Shown: in pieces, positions 23,790 through 34,390 of the stretch | Layout: each line of letters opens with the position of its first letter | Numbering within the stretch: position 1 is the first letter of the stretch | NCBI GenBank assembly: GCA_011009095.1 | Contig: VTPC01000052.1 | Span: forward strand, 57,966 to 121,965 | Reading direction: 5' to 3' | DNA length: 64,000 nucleotides | DNA from: Ignelater luminosus | Taxonomy: Eukaryota > Arthropoda > Insecta > Coleoptera > Elateridae | Translations under genes and position numbers: made by a program | The notes under the pieces: model-generated | Seen by the model: the letters and a program-made list of their open reading frames with translations, nothing else | The model's database searches: none | Told to the model about the DNA's origin: nothing

Positions 23790-26700
23790 TATAAAATTAA
23801 ATCTACTTTGTAACTTTTCTGTATTCAAGTTCTTTTGTTAGGCTGAGTATAATGTGCATGGTTATCGCCTTTATCAATTTTTTAAAATTTACTTTATTGG
23901 TCGTTTCTTGATAATTGAGACGTCATCTTAATAAACGGTCTTTTTCTGAATCCTATCTCGTAATTCTTCACCTTGAGAATTTTTCATTTTAATGATTTTC
24001 TTATGAATTTTCTATTTCTGTACTTTGAAAAAATATCATCTTTTTAAAGCCTGTTTACTGATGACAAAATCGGATCGCTCTCAGTTTTCTCTTTGCCCCT
24101 TTGTTCTCCTATAGTTCTGAATCACTTCCTGGGTAAAAATTCTGGAATCTTTCCCCGATCACATTCTGCAAACATTTCGCTGATTGGATATCTTTTATGA
24201 TTTCTCGTCGAGTAAGTATTTTGTTAGAACTAAACGTGAACTTGCTTGTGAGATTTCGTTCTTAACAGATGTGCCACGATTACTTGGTTTGTACAGTGTA
24301 ACTACCTCTAGCCATTGCCCAGCAAAGTGCATTCTCGAAGTGTCTTAGTGCCAGTTGTGTTATTGCACTGTGATTCTTGTAGCTCTTTTATATTTTTTTT
24401 TGCTTGAATTGCCGCATTTTATTTCTGTGTTAGATTTCTTTTCTGAAGCCTTAATAATTTTAGGGGTAAGTAGTTTCAGAATTTTTTTCTTTGGGTGCTA
24501 ATTAGTGTTATCTACTTGCAGGCATAGCTTTTGTATTTACGTACAAAACCGTACAGCTTTCTTAAAATAGTATCACTCTGGTGTTCCGAAGAGAATCTTC
24601 TTCTCTAGTAAATAATTTCTTTTTTATATAAGGCTCAGATTTTTCTGTTGATGATACAGTCAGATTTTCTTACCTCATTGAGTTTCTTTTGAGCTACTTT
24701 TTTAATGCAATAATAATGAACGAAAGTTAATAAAAAAATGATTGAATGAAAAAATGATGATTTATTCTAGCTTTTGGAAAGTTTTTTATCTTCATGGACA
24801 AACGAATCTGTGACTCCTCCAGGATTGTGGTTCTCTCAACCTTCTTAAAACGCTTCTTTATTGTTTCCTTTTGCTTACAATGTATTCAAAACCCTGTTAA
24901 TTTAGTTAGAGATTATTTGGTATTAAATTCCGTTTTTTAATTGTAGTTATAGTCTCCCTACCTGCCATCAATACCGCTGCTAAGTCTTGTTGGGTAAGAC
25001 CGTAAGAATTTTCTGCAGAGTAAGTATTTACTAATGCGAGCCTATACTGGAGTAATTTTAGTAATGAAGAAGCCACTAACAATTTGTAATTGCGAATTAA
25101 TATTTAAACCTCTAATGGGTTGTAATTTCAGCGTTCTGATTTGAAAATCAATTGAAACCTATAAAAACCTTAATTTCAGCGTGTGACCATTTGTTTTTAA
25201 ATCTCACTAGGGGTAGCAAGTATAAAAGCAATTTTTTGTTGAATCGTGGGTTGAATCACTAAAATTTAGTTTGATAACACTCCATTTGAGTTTATTTATC
25301 AACCGGAAGGTCTTGAAGTCACTTCACTTTTCAGCTGACCTAGAAAACAAAGCTCAGCAGCTGTACATGTTATAAAGGGAAATGTAGTTCCACGAGTGGA
25401 GAGTTTCAATCAGTCTAAGGAACTTGCCAGTTCTGTTATGATTTTATGCGGTTGGCAAAAACAGTAATCATCGAATAAATGCTTAGCTATTTTTATTTTA
25501 GGGCTCGGTAAATTTAATCTGTTGAGAATTTATAAATTGAGTATGGACAATTAAACCGGAAGATCTAATTCTAATTTGTGAAATTTTTCTACAAGATTGT
25601 TTTTCAAAATTAATTATTTACAGGTACATAAAAAGTAAATTGAGAGATTTCTTTCCTTTCAAGTACCCTTTCACTACAGTCCTGCCTTGGTATAATTCTA
25701 AATGAATTATAAATTTCAATTTACTACAATCTCCTTTGATCTTTACTTAGGATTGTTTTAAGAGCTTGATATCTTTGAAAAGTTATACGAGGGGTAAACG
25801 AAAAGATTCTTAATATTTACCTGTTTTATGGAATTCTCTTTGCGAGCTTAAAGAATGTTTTCATTCAATCTGTAACAGCTGTATTGGTATAGTCATCTTC
25901 AAATCGGTAAGCTCTGGAAGCGACACAAAAGCGATTCAGATGCAATAGCTTCAAAGTTGTTCGGAGTGTACAAAACTAACGTACTTTTCGAGAGTTTGAC
26001 TATTTAACTTTAACTTCTCTTTTTTGTATTGTATTGATGTTAGCAGTGTTATAGTGACATGACTTAAACGATTAGCGTTTGTGGACACAAACTGAATTTG
26101 TTGGATATTGCACTAAATTACATTTGGCTGTACCGCAAACCACGAGTGTTGATAGTAGATTGGATCCGCCTGTCTCCGGTTTTGTAGTTAATACGCGACC
26201 CTTACTTCTGTTTCTGGACCTAAGTTTTAGTTGAATCTTAATTTAATATTATAATTCAGCACAACAAGTAGGTTTGATTAAAATACACAATTCACACTAC
26301 CAAATCAGTTCAAATTCAATCCTATTCTAAGATTATTCATGATAGATTTTCTTAAACAGTCTAATAACAAACTCGCAAGTAATTAAGGCAATTTGAACTG
26401 ATACACAAAAGTTGATTTTACACTCTAACAGTCTTACAACAAAATCTGTTTGTAAGAATAAAATGATTTAAGAAAAAGAAACTAAAGCAGTGGCAATAAA
26501 TAAAATAAAACGAGATAAAATAAAAAAAAAACGAGAAAACAGGAAGAATTCTGCAACTTTCCTTACGCTTCATACATTAATTTATACCTTTTTGCCTTTT
26601 CGGTGTAATAATTTAAAGTTAGAAGAGTTTGAGATCGCTTATAAAAGATCGTAAAACGAAAGGCGCATTTTTGTATTTTATTTCGTTCTTTTCCCATTTA

Positions 26701-28145
26701 CGATTTCATAGTCTCTCATCTCACCTCAAGCAACATTTATAAAAGTTGCCAACTTTTAGTGCGTACGTTCTCAATAATAAATGAAGTTATGAAAGCAACA
26801 ACACGAGAATATCGCAAAGAGGGACCTAAAAATGTAAATAAGACTTCTTATTGGCTAAAAGCTTTTAGAATTTCCTGGATAACACCGGTGGAACAACATT
26901 ACTGCTTTATTTTATTTGCTAACTCGACGTTGAATTGTATGAATGTAGACTGTCAAAAGAATCCTCTTGATTTGTATAAATAGTTAGAGCAACAGCACGA
27001 ACGGCTGTAACGTTTAGCAAGGTTTTAATTTCCGAAAAGGCTCCCCTGATACTATATATACTATGTGTCTAAGTAACACGATCCCATTTTGTAAATAAAA
27101 AAGGGGAATATGATTAGGTTTTTGAATTTACATAAAATTATAATTTTTATAAGGAGATAAGATAAGCGTCGTAAAAAAGAGCGTAACAAATTTATCCAAA
27201 AACAGTAATGTACTAGAATAAATATATCTTAAGTTTCAGAAAGCCACTAAAAGTCGACAATAAACGAAAAATATGGAACATGAAAAAGGGAAAAATTTGT
27301 TCATTTATTTCTCTGTTTTCAGTTTTATAGGTGTAAATGGATGCTGAAGGGAAATTAAATTGCATATTTACATCAGTAGCATATACGTGTATGAAAAATA
27401 TTTTATTTCAATTTAAAGCAATTTAAATTTTTCAAATTTTTGCAAGTAAAAAATATGGTAGTGAAATTCTAACAGGTTTCTGCTTTTCTTCGAAACTTTT
27501 TGTCTTTTGAAGAAATATAAAAGCATAATAGATTGGCGTAGTTGCTCGATCCGTTGAGCATTTATTTAAATTTAAATTTTCTTGTTCGTCTTTCTAACAA
27601 ATATTTTGTTGAAATAACATTGGTTTTCACGATTTCTAAAACAAAACAAGAAATTTGAAACATTGACAACTTTATATATATAGCAAATTAGCGGTATAAG
27701 GGAGCAGTGCAGTTATAAAAGCTGCACCTGACTGACAATAGCCCTGTTGGAATGATGTGTGTGATGTTGAATACTAACGAGTAGTTGCTATCGTTACTAA
27801 ATACCTCAAAACGTTTAGGTCGTATAAGTACATACAACCTGCAAAGGACTTTAATATTATACCTTTATAGTTACCACTATCTGCACTGCGATAACTAACA
27901 TATTTGTATGCATTGTGTTTCAACGGAAAAGTGCACTCTCTTCTCTCTAATAACATTTGGCGTCGCTTCACCATTTCATATACAAAATTAAATTTCTACT
28001 ACATTATATATCTTTGAAATATTTCAACGACAATAGTAGTGAATCTAATTACTTACTAATTAAAATTAAATTACTTGAGTTGGCTGAGGTACAGGCCAGT
28101 TACTGTAATTGGAAGTTATTTCTATATCAATTAAATAAATTTTTT
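23790..28145. other. Long AT-rich stretch without recognised genes
   Basis: I find no coding family on either strand over these 4.3 kb. A segment near 24120-24370 has text on the minus strand that might be an eroded LINE, but I cannot confirm it. The frame at 26759-26983 (74 codons) has no motif. A small inverted pair, GTGCAG-TTATAAAA-GCTGCAC, lies near 27708. The stretch reads as intron or intergenic DNA. Confidence 0.5.
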
Positions 28146-28850
28146 ATAGAGGGTGAGTTTTTTTCGATGTTTAGTAGGGGGATCTCGGAAACTAGCAGAG
28201 ATAGAGAGCCGATTAAATGTTGAAAGAATTGCAGTTTCACAAGCTCAATTTAATGAGCTTTTTGTTTTTTGGAAAAAATGCATGGCTAACTAGATATTTC
28301 GCAAAAATAATTTTTTTGTTATTTCGTTTAGTGCCTATAGCTCTGTTATTATTGACTTTAGAAAATATGTGCAAAGGAAAAAGTTGTAGGTAACTATGTG
28401 CTTAATAATACAGTCTAACCGAATTGTTTATTTAAGCTATAATTTTTGAGTTATGACACAAGTTTGTGTTTTTTCTAATGGAAACCATAGTCGGCCATGG
28501 CTTTATAAAAAAGGCCTTTTTTCAACGATTTTAACGATATATTACTTGACATAATTATTTTTATAAATAAATAAATTATGGCCTTGTTTTTCTTTTCATT
28601 TTCGAACTGCTCAAGTAGTACGCTATAGAAACAATTGATAGATGCACGCATCGCGTCTAATAATAAAATTCAAGTTAGTTATTAAAATTTTTATTTTAAT
28701 TTTGAAATTATAAACATAATTATTTTAAATAAAAATAATTTCTGAGAAACCAATAAACAGACAATGACAAACGATAAATTAAGAAACAATAAAAGAAATT
28801 AGAATATAGAGCAGTACCGAAACAACGTAATTAAAGTAAGTAAAGTATTT
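28146..28850 (+). repeat. Left arm of the foldback element
   Basis: This arm is complementary to 29228-29950. It has no independent coding potential; the frame at 27957-28223 merely crosses its outer tip. Confidence 0.85.
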
Positions 28851-29045
28851 AGGACTAAACATTTTCAAAAGGTTCAACATTATAATTAATGCACAAGTTA
28901 CATCAATATTAGCAAAACGTTTTAGTACAGCTTCTTTAATATAATACTGTGTCGTATGACTTTTGATATACCCTATCTTTTTATTTTTATGACACAAAAT
29001 GTAACACTCAATCATATCACGCTTTTCTTGATTAGAAAAATTCAT
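28851..29045 (-). pseudogene. Transposase N-terminal HTH fragment in the foldback loop
   Basis: The minus-strand frame starts at 29045 with MNFSNQEKRDMIECYILCHK, a typical beginning of the DUF4817-like helix-turn-helix region found in insect IS630/Tc1-type and related transposases (usual pattern: M-x-F-[ST]-x-x-E-x-x-D-M-[IV]-x-x-[YL]). The HTH text fades after about 45 residues and the frame then runs into the left arm, ending at 28779. The catalytic domain is missing. This suggests the foldback copy arose from a longer autonomous element by loss of its interior. Confidence 0.55.
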
Positions 29046-29227
29046 ATTGATAATTTACGAAACCAAAATCAACATTAATTAGAAACTAAATGATTTGCAC
29101 CTGTCAATAGGTAATTGTCGTTTGCATCTGTTAATTGTTTCCATAGCATACTATGTTAACAGCATTTTTAGTTTCACCTATGAGTGAAGTACCTATTTTT
29201 ATCTAAATCTGCTTTGTTCACTTATCT

Positions 29228-29950
29228 TAAATACTTTACTTACTTCAATTACGTTGTTTTAGTATTACTTTATTTATATCCTAATTTCTTTTATTGTTTC
29301 TTAATTTATCGTTTGTCATTCTCTGTTTATTAGTTTTTCAGAAATATTTTTATTTAAAATTGCAACTCTAAAGGAAGAAACATTTCACACCAAAATAATT
29401 ATGTTTAGAATTTCAAAATTAAAAGAAAAATTCTAATAACTAACTTAAATTTTATTATTAAACGCAATGCACATCTAAATTGTTTCCATAGCGTACTACT
29501 TGAACAGTTCAAAAATAAAAAGAAAAAAAGGTCATAATTTATTTATTTATGAAACTAACTATGGCAAGTGGTATATCGTTTTTTTTTATAATGTCATGGC
29601 CAACTATGGTTTCCATTAGAAAAAACACAAGCTTGTGTCATAACTCAAAAATTATAGCTTAAATAAAAAATTCGGTTAAACTATCTTATTAAGCACATAG
29701 TTACCTACAACTTTTTTCTTTACACATTTTTTCTAAAGTCAATAATAACAGAGCTATAGGCACTGAACAAAATAACAAGAAAACTTATTTTTGCGAGATA
29801 TCTAGTTAGCCATGCATTTTTTCTAAAAAGCAAAACTTTTATTAAATTAAGCTCGTAAAACTGCAATTCTTTCCCCATTTAATCGTTTCTCTATCTCCGC
29901 TAGTTTTCGAGATCCCCATACTACACATCGAAAAAAATTCACCCTGTATA
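29228..29950 (-). repeat. Right arm of the foldback element
   Basis: This arm mirrors 28146-28850. A third, partial copy of an arm segment (AATTGTTTCCATAGCATACT, then GTTAACAG) sits in the loop at about 29133-29163. It matches the arm text AATTGTTTCCATAGCGTACT at about 29477 and shows an earlier rearrangement. Confidence 0.85.
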
Positions 29951-30655
29951 ACTTCTGGTCTTTTTATGATCTCTTCTATATTTTTTACTATATCATTTTT
30001 ATTTATCAGTTACAGATTTATCTTAGTTTCGTTCTTTACTTGTACTATTCATACAGAGCCTTCTACTTCATCTACAGGCTTCGGATCGGTAGATTTTTAT
30101 ATAATTTGAAACCCTTCTAAAAAAATCATCTTCTTTTAAATCTTACCTGTCTTTATTTCTTGTAAAAGTAACTTGCAATATAAAGTTTTGTAATTACAGA
30201 TATATAGTGACGAAAAAGTAAAATTTCTAAGATAGTAAAATGCATTCCTGATGGAATTAGCCTAGACCTGCAAGCAATTTTTGCATTTGTACCTAGATGT
30301 ATTGGGTTATTCTTTTGTATGTGACTTTTAAAGTGATAACGTTTAAGGCTCCCAATTTAATAAAATAAGGAATCATTATAGTGCTACGCTATTTTTCTGT
30401 GATTACCTACTCTTTGTCGGTGCATTTTCTTCAAAAATAACTGAGAAATAGATCTTTTTCGAAGACCAGCGTCCTCTCCTTGTAGTTATACTTAGGATTA
30501 CTGCGAAAGTCGTGGTAAACCTTTTTCGAGAATTTATTTAAAGCGAAACTATCAATGTTAAAAGTAGGAAGAAACCAAAAAGGGACGGTATTTTACAATT
30601 TGATTTCAATACTATAAGAATCGTTTCAAACGACTGTGTAAGAGTCAGTTTGAAC
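29951..30655. other. No gene recognised
   Basis: AT-rich flank between the foldback element and a GC-richer SINE-like patch. No coding family or repeat structure was seen. Confidence 0.5.
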
Positions 30656-30659
30656 AGGT

Positions 30660-30900
30660 CGGTTGCAGTCATCTTCCTTTTTGTTGTACGGACATCCTGC
30701 CGTCCTACCGCCAAAAGGTCGTGGGTTTATCCCCTGTAGATCACGCTTTTTTGTTACAGTCCCGGTTACTTTCTCTTCCGGATGCACAGATCCCGTTGAA
30801 ATTTCTCCTAACCTCGCGACCCGCCAGATGTCCCCGCTCAGGGAAAGAACTAGACTAATATTGTTGCTGCTTTCTCGAAACAATTTCTAGTTGTCGCATC
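30660..30900 (+). mobile_element. SINE-like, GC-richer sequence with B-box-like motif
   Basis: The text CCAAAAGGTCGTGGGTTTAT followed by CCCC (about 30711-30734) strongly recalls the B-box region of tRNA-derived SINEs (GGTCGTGGGTTCRAATCCC). The preceding 45 nt (TTGTACGGACATCCTGCCGT) are in the right place for a tRNA anticodon-arm remnant, but the A box is not clear. The GC-rich body continues to about 30890. No A-tail or flanking duplication is evident. Frames open on both strands here (plus 30663-30890, minus 30626-30883) look incidental. Confidence 0.4.
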
Positions 30901-31129
30901 ATCCAACCGATAAACTCGAAAAACGGCAATTCGTTGGTTAGAATTAATTATCAATTAATCGGTTAATGACTAATTTTAACAAACTTTCCAAACCCAGTGA
31001 CACCACCACCATTTTAGCCAGCCATCCACCACCATCAACTTCACTATCTTGCCGTAAACAAGTTTTGCCGGGAGACAACTTCAGGCTACTTGCCACGCTT
31101 TTAACGGGAAAAAGCTGAAAGAGTAGCCC
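30901..31129. other. Unassigned GC-richer spacer
   Basis: This short spacer includes a palindromic AT run (AATTAATTATCAATTAAT near 30943) and a CCA/CAC-rich stretch near 31000-31040. No gene is recognised. Confidence 0.4.
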
Positions 31130-32440
31130 GATTCCCGTGTAAGCCAGAAATCGAAAGATGTTCAATCCCGTAGCTCTAAATCGGAGATGGGAAGGGGGTC
31201 AAAGATAGTAATGAATGAATAGAAACGAATTTCTAAATAAACTAATAGATGTTTTTAGTATTACCATAACTTGAATAATTATTAAATTAGTCAACACCCA
31301 TAAGCGATTACAAAAATGCAAACAAGACATTCATCATAATTAACAACATTTCTCACTCTAAAATAGGTTGTCCTCAAACTTCCAGTAAACCTTCACGATA
31401 AGCGGCCAATGGCCATTGAAATATCACGATTACGAGAGATTGACGCTCGATGTTGTTAAAAACCACAAAAATTTTAATCACTTCATTGACCTTTTCACAA
31501 CTCACATAATATTTAATTCAACACAGGAGAGAGGGTATCTTTCACATTAAATGATGACAGGAACGAAACAGTTCCACCAAAACAGATAACGGGGTTCTTT
31601 GCAATAGCGAAGAGTTTTCCACAAACGACGGCGAACTTGCTACAACCACACGATCCCGTCGAAGCGGCCACTATGTATCCATTTTGATACTGAAGTCACA
31701 AAACGAAACGAAAATGTATGTCGTAAAAATGCTTTCCACTACTCGTGAATCTTACTTTATCTGATCCGACCAAAGCGGTCGTTTCGTATTTCCAAAACTA
31801 TTCTTCAGAAACACACACAATACAAAAACTAAAAAAGGGCGAATTCACGGCGGATTACCTGGTGTTATCAGGTAAGCCTGTGCTGGCACTTGGCTTCGCG
31901 GCCCAAGCTATCCCGCACAGCGCTAAACTTAAACTCCCCTCGAGACACTCAGATTTCTTCTGACGCGTAAGCGTCTCACGAAAAACTACAAGTCACAGGC
32001 ACACTGCAATATGAAGTCAAACACACACGGTAAATTGAAAATGGAAAGGTACCAGACGTTATTTTTTTTTAATGTCCATCCAGACATGAATCTGCACACG
32101 GCAAGCATTTCTTCTGAAAAACAAAACTCGAACGTAAACAAAAATTCCTTGAATTGATAATGACATAAAAATATACTAAAGGTCCATAAACAGTCTCAAA
32201 CTAAAATAAAGCACGTTGTGACAATAAAAATAAATTAACCAACATTTCAAGATAGAATAAAATAAATGAATTTGTACGAAATGCAAATACTTCAGCGAAA
32301 TTTAAAACACAGCCCGGATATATACGCAATGTTATAAAATATCATTACGCGCTATGGGTGCTGCTGTAAACACTCAATAATTGTACACGACAGGCCGAAG
32401 AGGCAAAAAGCCTGATATGTGTGCTGCCCTAAAAAGGCAA
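31130..32440 (+). repeat. Long non-coding interspersed repeat, copy A
   Basis: This region aligns in the same orientation with 58412-60530. Shared anchors in order: AAGATGTTCAATC(C/A)CGTAGC (31156 / 58441); CTTTCCACTAC(T/A)CGTGAAT, then GTATTTCCAAAAC (31733-31799 / 59803-59872); a paired TTGGC(T/C)TC(G/A)CGGCC block (31891 / 59967); a block of the type ACTC...GCC/GCGTAAG...CTCA(C/G); TACGCAAT(G/A)TT with CATTACRC (32323 / 60413); and GGC(C/T)GAA(G)AGGC-AAAAGCCT (32393 / 60480). No reading frame is kept between the copies, so this is not a decayed shared protein gene. No LTR, TIR or RT signature is visible. Confidence 0.6.
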
Positions 32441-32879
32441 ATGGCAATAAATGAGAATAGAAATTTAATAGCAAACAAGTAAGCAGTAAGTTCTTTGTCA
32501 TGGGAATAAACCTTGATTTGAAGTACTTACCCTGAAACACAGATATATGCTCAATCAATTGGCAGTAAGTAGTGAAATTGATTTATTCGGAAAATTGATA
32601 ATAACGTTGATCAACATGATTTTTTCCACAAGAACATTTTATAGCGACTTTAGTAAGATTTCACGTCCTGAATTCAAATATGTTGTTAAAAGTCTTCCAT
32701 CAGGCACAGTTCTTCTTATACGAACTTTTGTATTTTTTAATTTTGGCGCTTTTTACAATTTTTTATGATTTAACTAAACTAAAAGCGTAAAGATTATCCT
32801 GACAATTGTTGTTAAGTGTGTGTTGAACTGACGTTCAAAAGTCAGAAACGATTTATACGCCACTACTTGTAAAAAAGTG
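32441..32879. other. No gene recognised
   Basis: Short AT-rich spacer between repeat copy A and the following element gene. The plus frame at 32547-32768 has no motif. Confidence 0.45.
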
Positions 32880-34390
32880 TTATGAGCTTTATTTCAGGTG
32901 TAACGTTGGTGATTTCGAGAAGAACTGGGCACCACATATATGCTGTTTATCTTGTGTTAGACTTTCAGATTTTTGAGGATCTGGATCTCCGCTCAAGTTA
33001 ATTAGCAAATATGGCAAATCAAAGTCAGCAGCAGTCAGATTACCAGATTCCATGCCTGATGGGATCTAATGATGCACGCTCTATGTACCAACAATTAGCA
33101 GCCTTCATGCGAGATCAGCCCCCTGGAAAAAGTAGATNNNNNNNNNNNNNNNNNNNNNNNNNNNNNNNNNNNNNNNNNNNNNNNNNNNNNNNNNNNNNNN
33201 NNNNNNNNNNNNNNNNNNNNNNNNNNNNNNNNNNNNNNNNNNNNNNNNNNNNNNNNNNNNNNNNNNNNNNNNNNNNNNNNNNNNNNNNNNNNNNNNNNNN
33301 NNNNNNNNNNNNNNNNNNNNNNNNNNNNNNNNNNNNNNNNNNNNNNNNNNNNNNNNNNNNNNNNNNNNNNNNNNNNNNNNNNNNNNNNNNNNNNNNNNNN
33401 NNNNNNNNNNNNNNNNNNNNNNNNNNNNNNNNNNNNNNNNNNNNNNNNNNNNNNNNNNNNNNNNNNNNNNNNNNNNNNNNNNNNNNNNNNNNNNNNNNNN
33501 NNNNNNNNNNNNNNNNNNNNNNNNNNNNNNNNNNNNNNNNNNNNNNNNNNNNNNNNNNNNNNNNNNNNNNNNNNNNNNNNNNNNTGATATGAAATAGACA
33601 TACGACAGTATAAAATTGCTGTTAGAAAAAATCCAGTAACTATGAAAAATATAACTGGAATATCTGTGGAGATTTGAAGGTGATTGCTTTACTGCTTGGA
33701 TTGCAACTTGGGTACACTAAATTCTGCTGTTTCCTGTGTGAATGGGATGGCAGAAAAAGGAAGTCTTATTATATTCGAAAGCAATGGCCTGGACGTAAAT
33801 CTCTTGTTCCTGGACAAACAAATGTGTCAAATGTACCTTTATTGAATCCTAGAAAAGTATATTTACCTTTACTGTATATTAAGCCAGGATTGATGAAACA
33901 TTTCGTAAAAGCAACTGATAAAGATTCTGCTGCATTTGAAATTTACATTCCCCAAAGTTAGTGATGCGAAATTGAAAGAAGACATTTTTATAGGGCCACA
34001 AATAAAATTGGTGATAGACGATGAACAATTACAGGAACTGTTAAATCCAGCGCAAAAAGGCTCTTCTTCTTTTCTTGGAAATCATAAAGCAGTAGACTAC
34101 GGTGATATAATAATCTTGTGAAATTATACCAAGCTATGGAATGCAACATGCCCTTAAAACTTCATTTCTTGGACTTCCACCTGAACTCTTCCCAGAAAGT
34201 CTTGGAGCTATTAGTGACCAAGTCTTGGCGCTATCAGTGATTAACATGGGAATAGATTTCTACAAGGAAATGAAGGTACAAAGGCAAGTGGAAGACAACC
34301 ATGCTGGCTGACTATTTTTGAACTACAAAAAGAGACATCCCGAAAGCAAAATGTTCCCGTAAATCACCATCAAAAGATTTCTAGGTAAAC
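32880..34390 (+). pseudogene. Insect/Hydra repeat-borne protein family, copy 1 (decayed, spans assembly gap)
   Basis: Pieces in different frames follow the order of a protein that I know only as an uncharacterised family repeated in arthropod and Hydra genomes. An N-terminal Cys/His block, NWAPHICCLSCVRL (32917), comes first, then YQQLAAFMRDQPPGKS (33087; family text YPNLPSAMRPVPHG). After the gap come ICGDLKVIALLLGLQLGYTK (about 33662-33721), FCCFLCEWDGRKRK, KVYLPLLYIKPGLMKHFVKA (33857), SDAKLKEDIFIGPQIK (33960), KLHFLDFHL (34157) and a YKGKW-MLADYF trace near 34276-34318. The GDLK...GYTK-CFLCxWD core and the H-x-L-D-x-H-L block are the family's hallmarks. Function is unknown; a transposase-like role is my inference. 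Multiple frame changes mark a dead copy. Confidence 0.7.
33138..33584. other. Assembly gap (447 N)
   Basis: A run of N hides the middle part of the insect/Hydra-family remnant, between its YPNLPSAMRP-like block and the GDLK core. Apparent long frames across it (33011-33592 plus, 33095-33601 minus) are artefacts of the N run. Confidence 0.99.

Larger units (their letters stand above)
28146..29950. mobile_element. Foldback DNA element with ~0.7-kb terminal inverted repeats
   Basis: The left arm (28146-28850) is matched along its length by the reverse complement of the right arm (29228-29950). Examples are TTTTTTTCGATGT near both tips, CTATAGCTCTGTTATTATTG, AATTTTTGAGTTATGACACA and GACAAACGATAAATTAAGAA. 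Similarity looks high (my impression is near 90% in the inner part), with a ~35-bp extra block in the right arm near 29365. The tips read TATAGAGGGTGA on the left and, reversed, TATACAGGGTGA on the right, the terminus common in insect Tc1/IS630-type elements, with TA at the edge. The 377-bp loop holds the start of an HTH gene. A transcript across it would fold into a hairpin of ~700 bp. Confidence 0.85.

Noticed and set aside
24100-24400. Possible minus-strand LINE text
   Set aside because: A few words in changing frames looked LINE-like, but no conserved RT block could be placed, so the match is not supported.
33011-33592. 193-codon plus frame starting MANQSQQQSDYQ
   Set aside because: Most of it is N. 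Its real part lies inside the insect/Hydra-family remnant: only its last ~17 codons before the gap agree with the family, and the start codon is out of frame with the WAPH block upstream.
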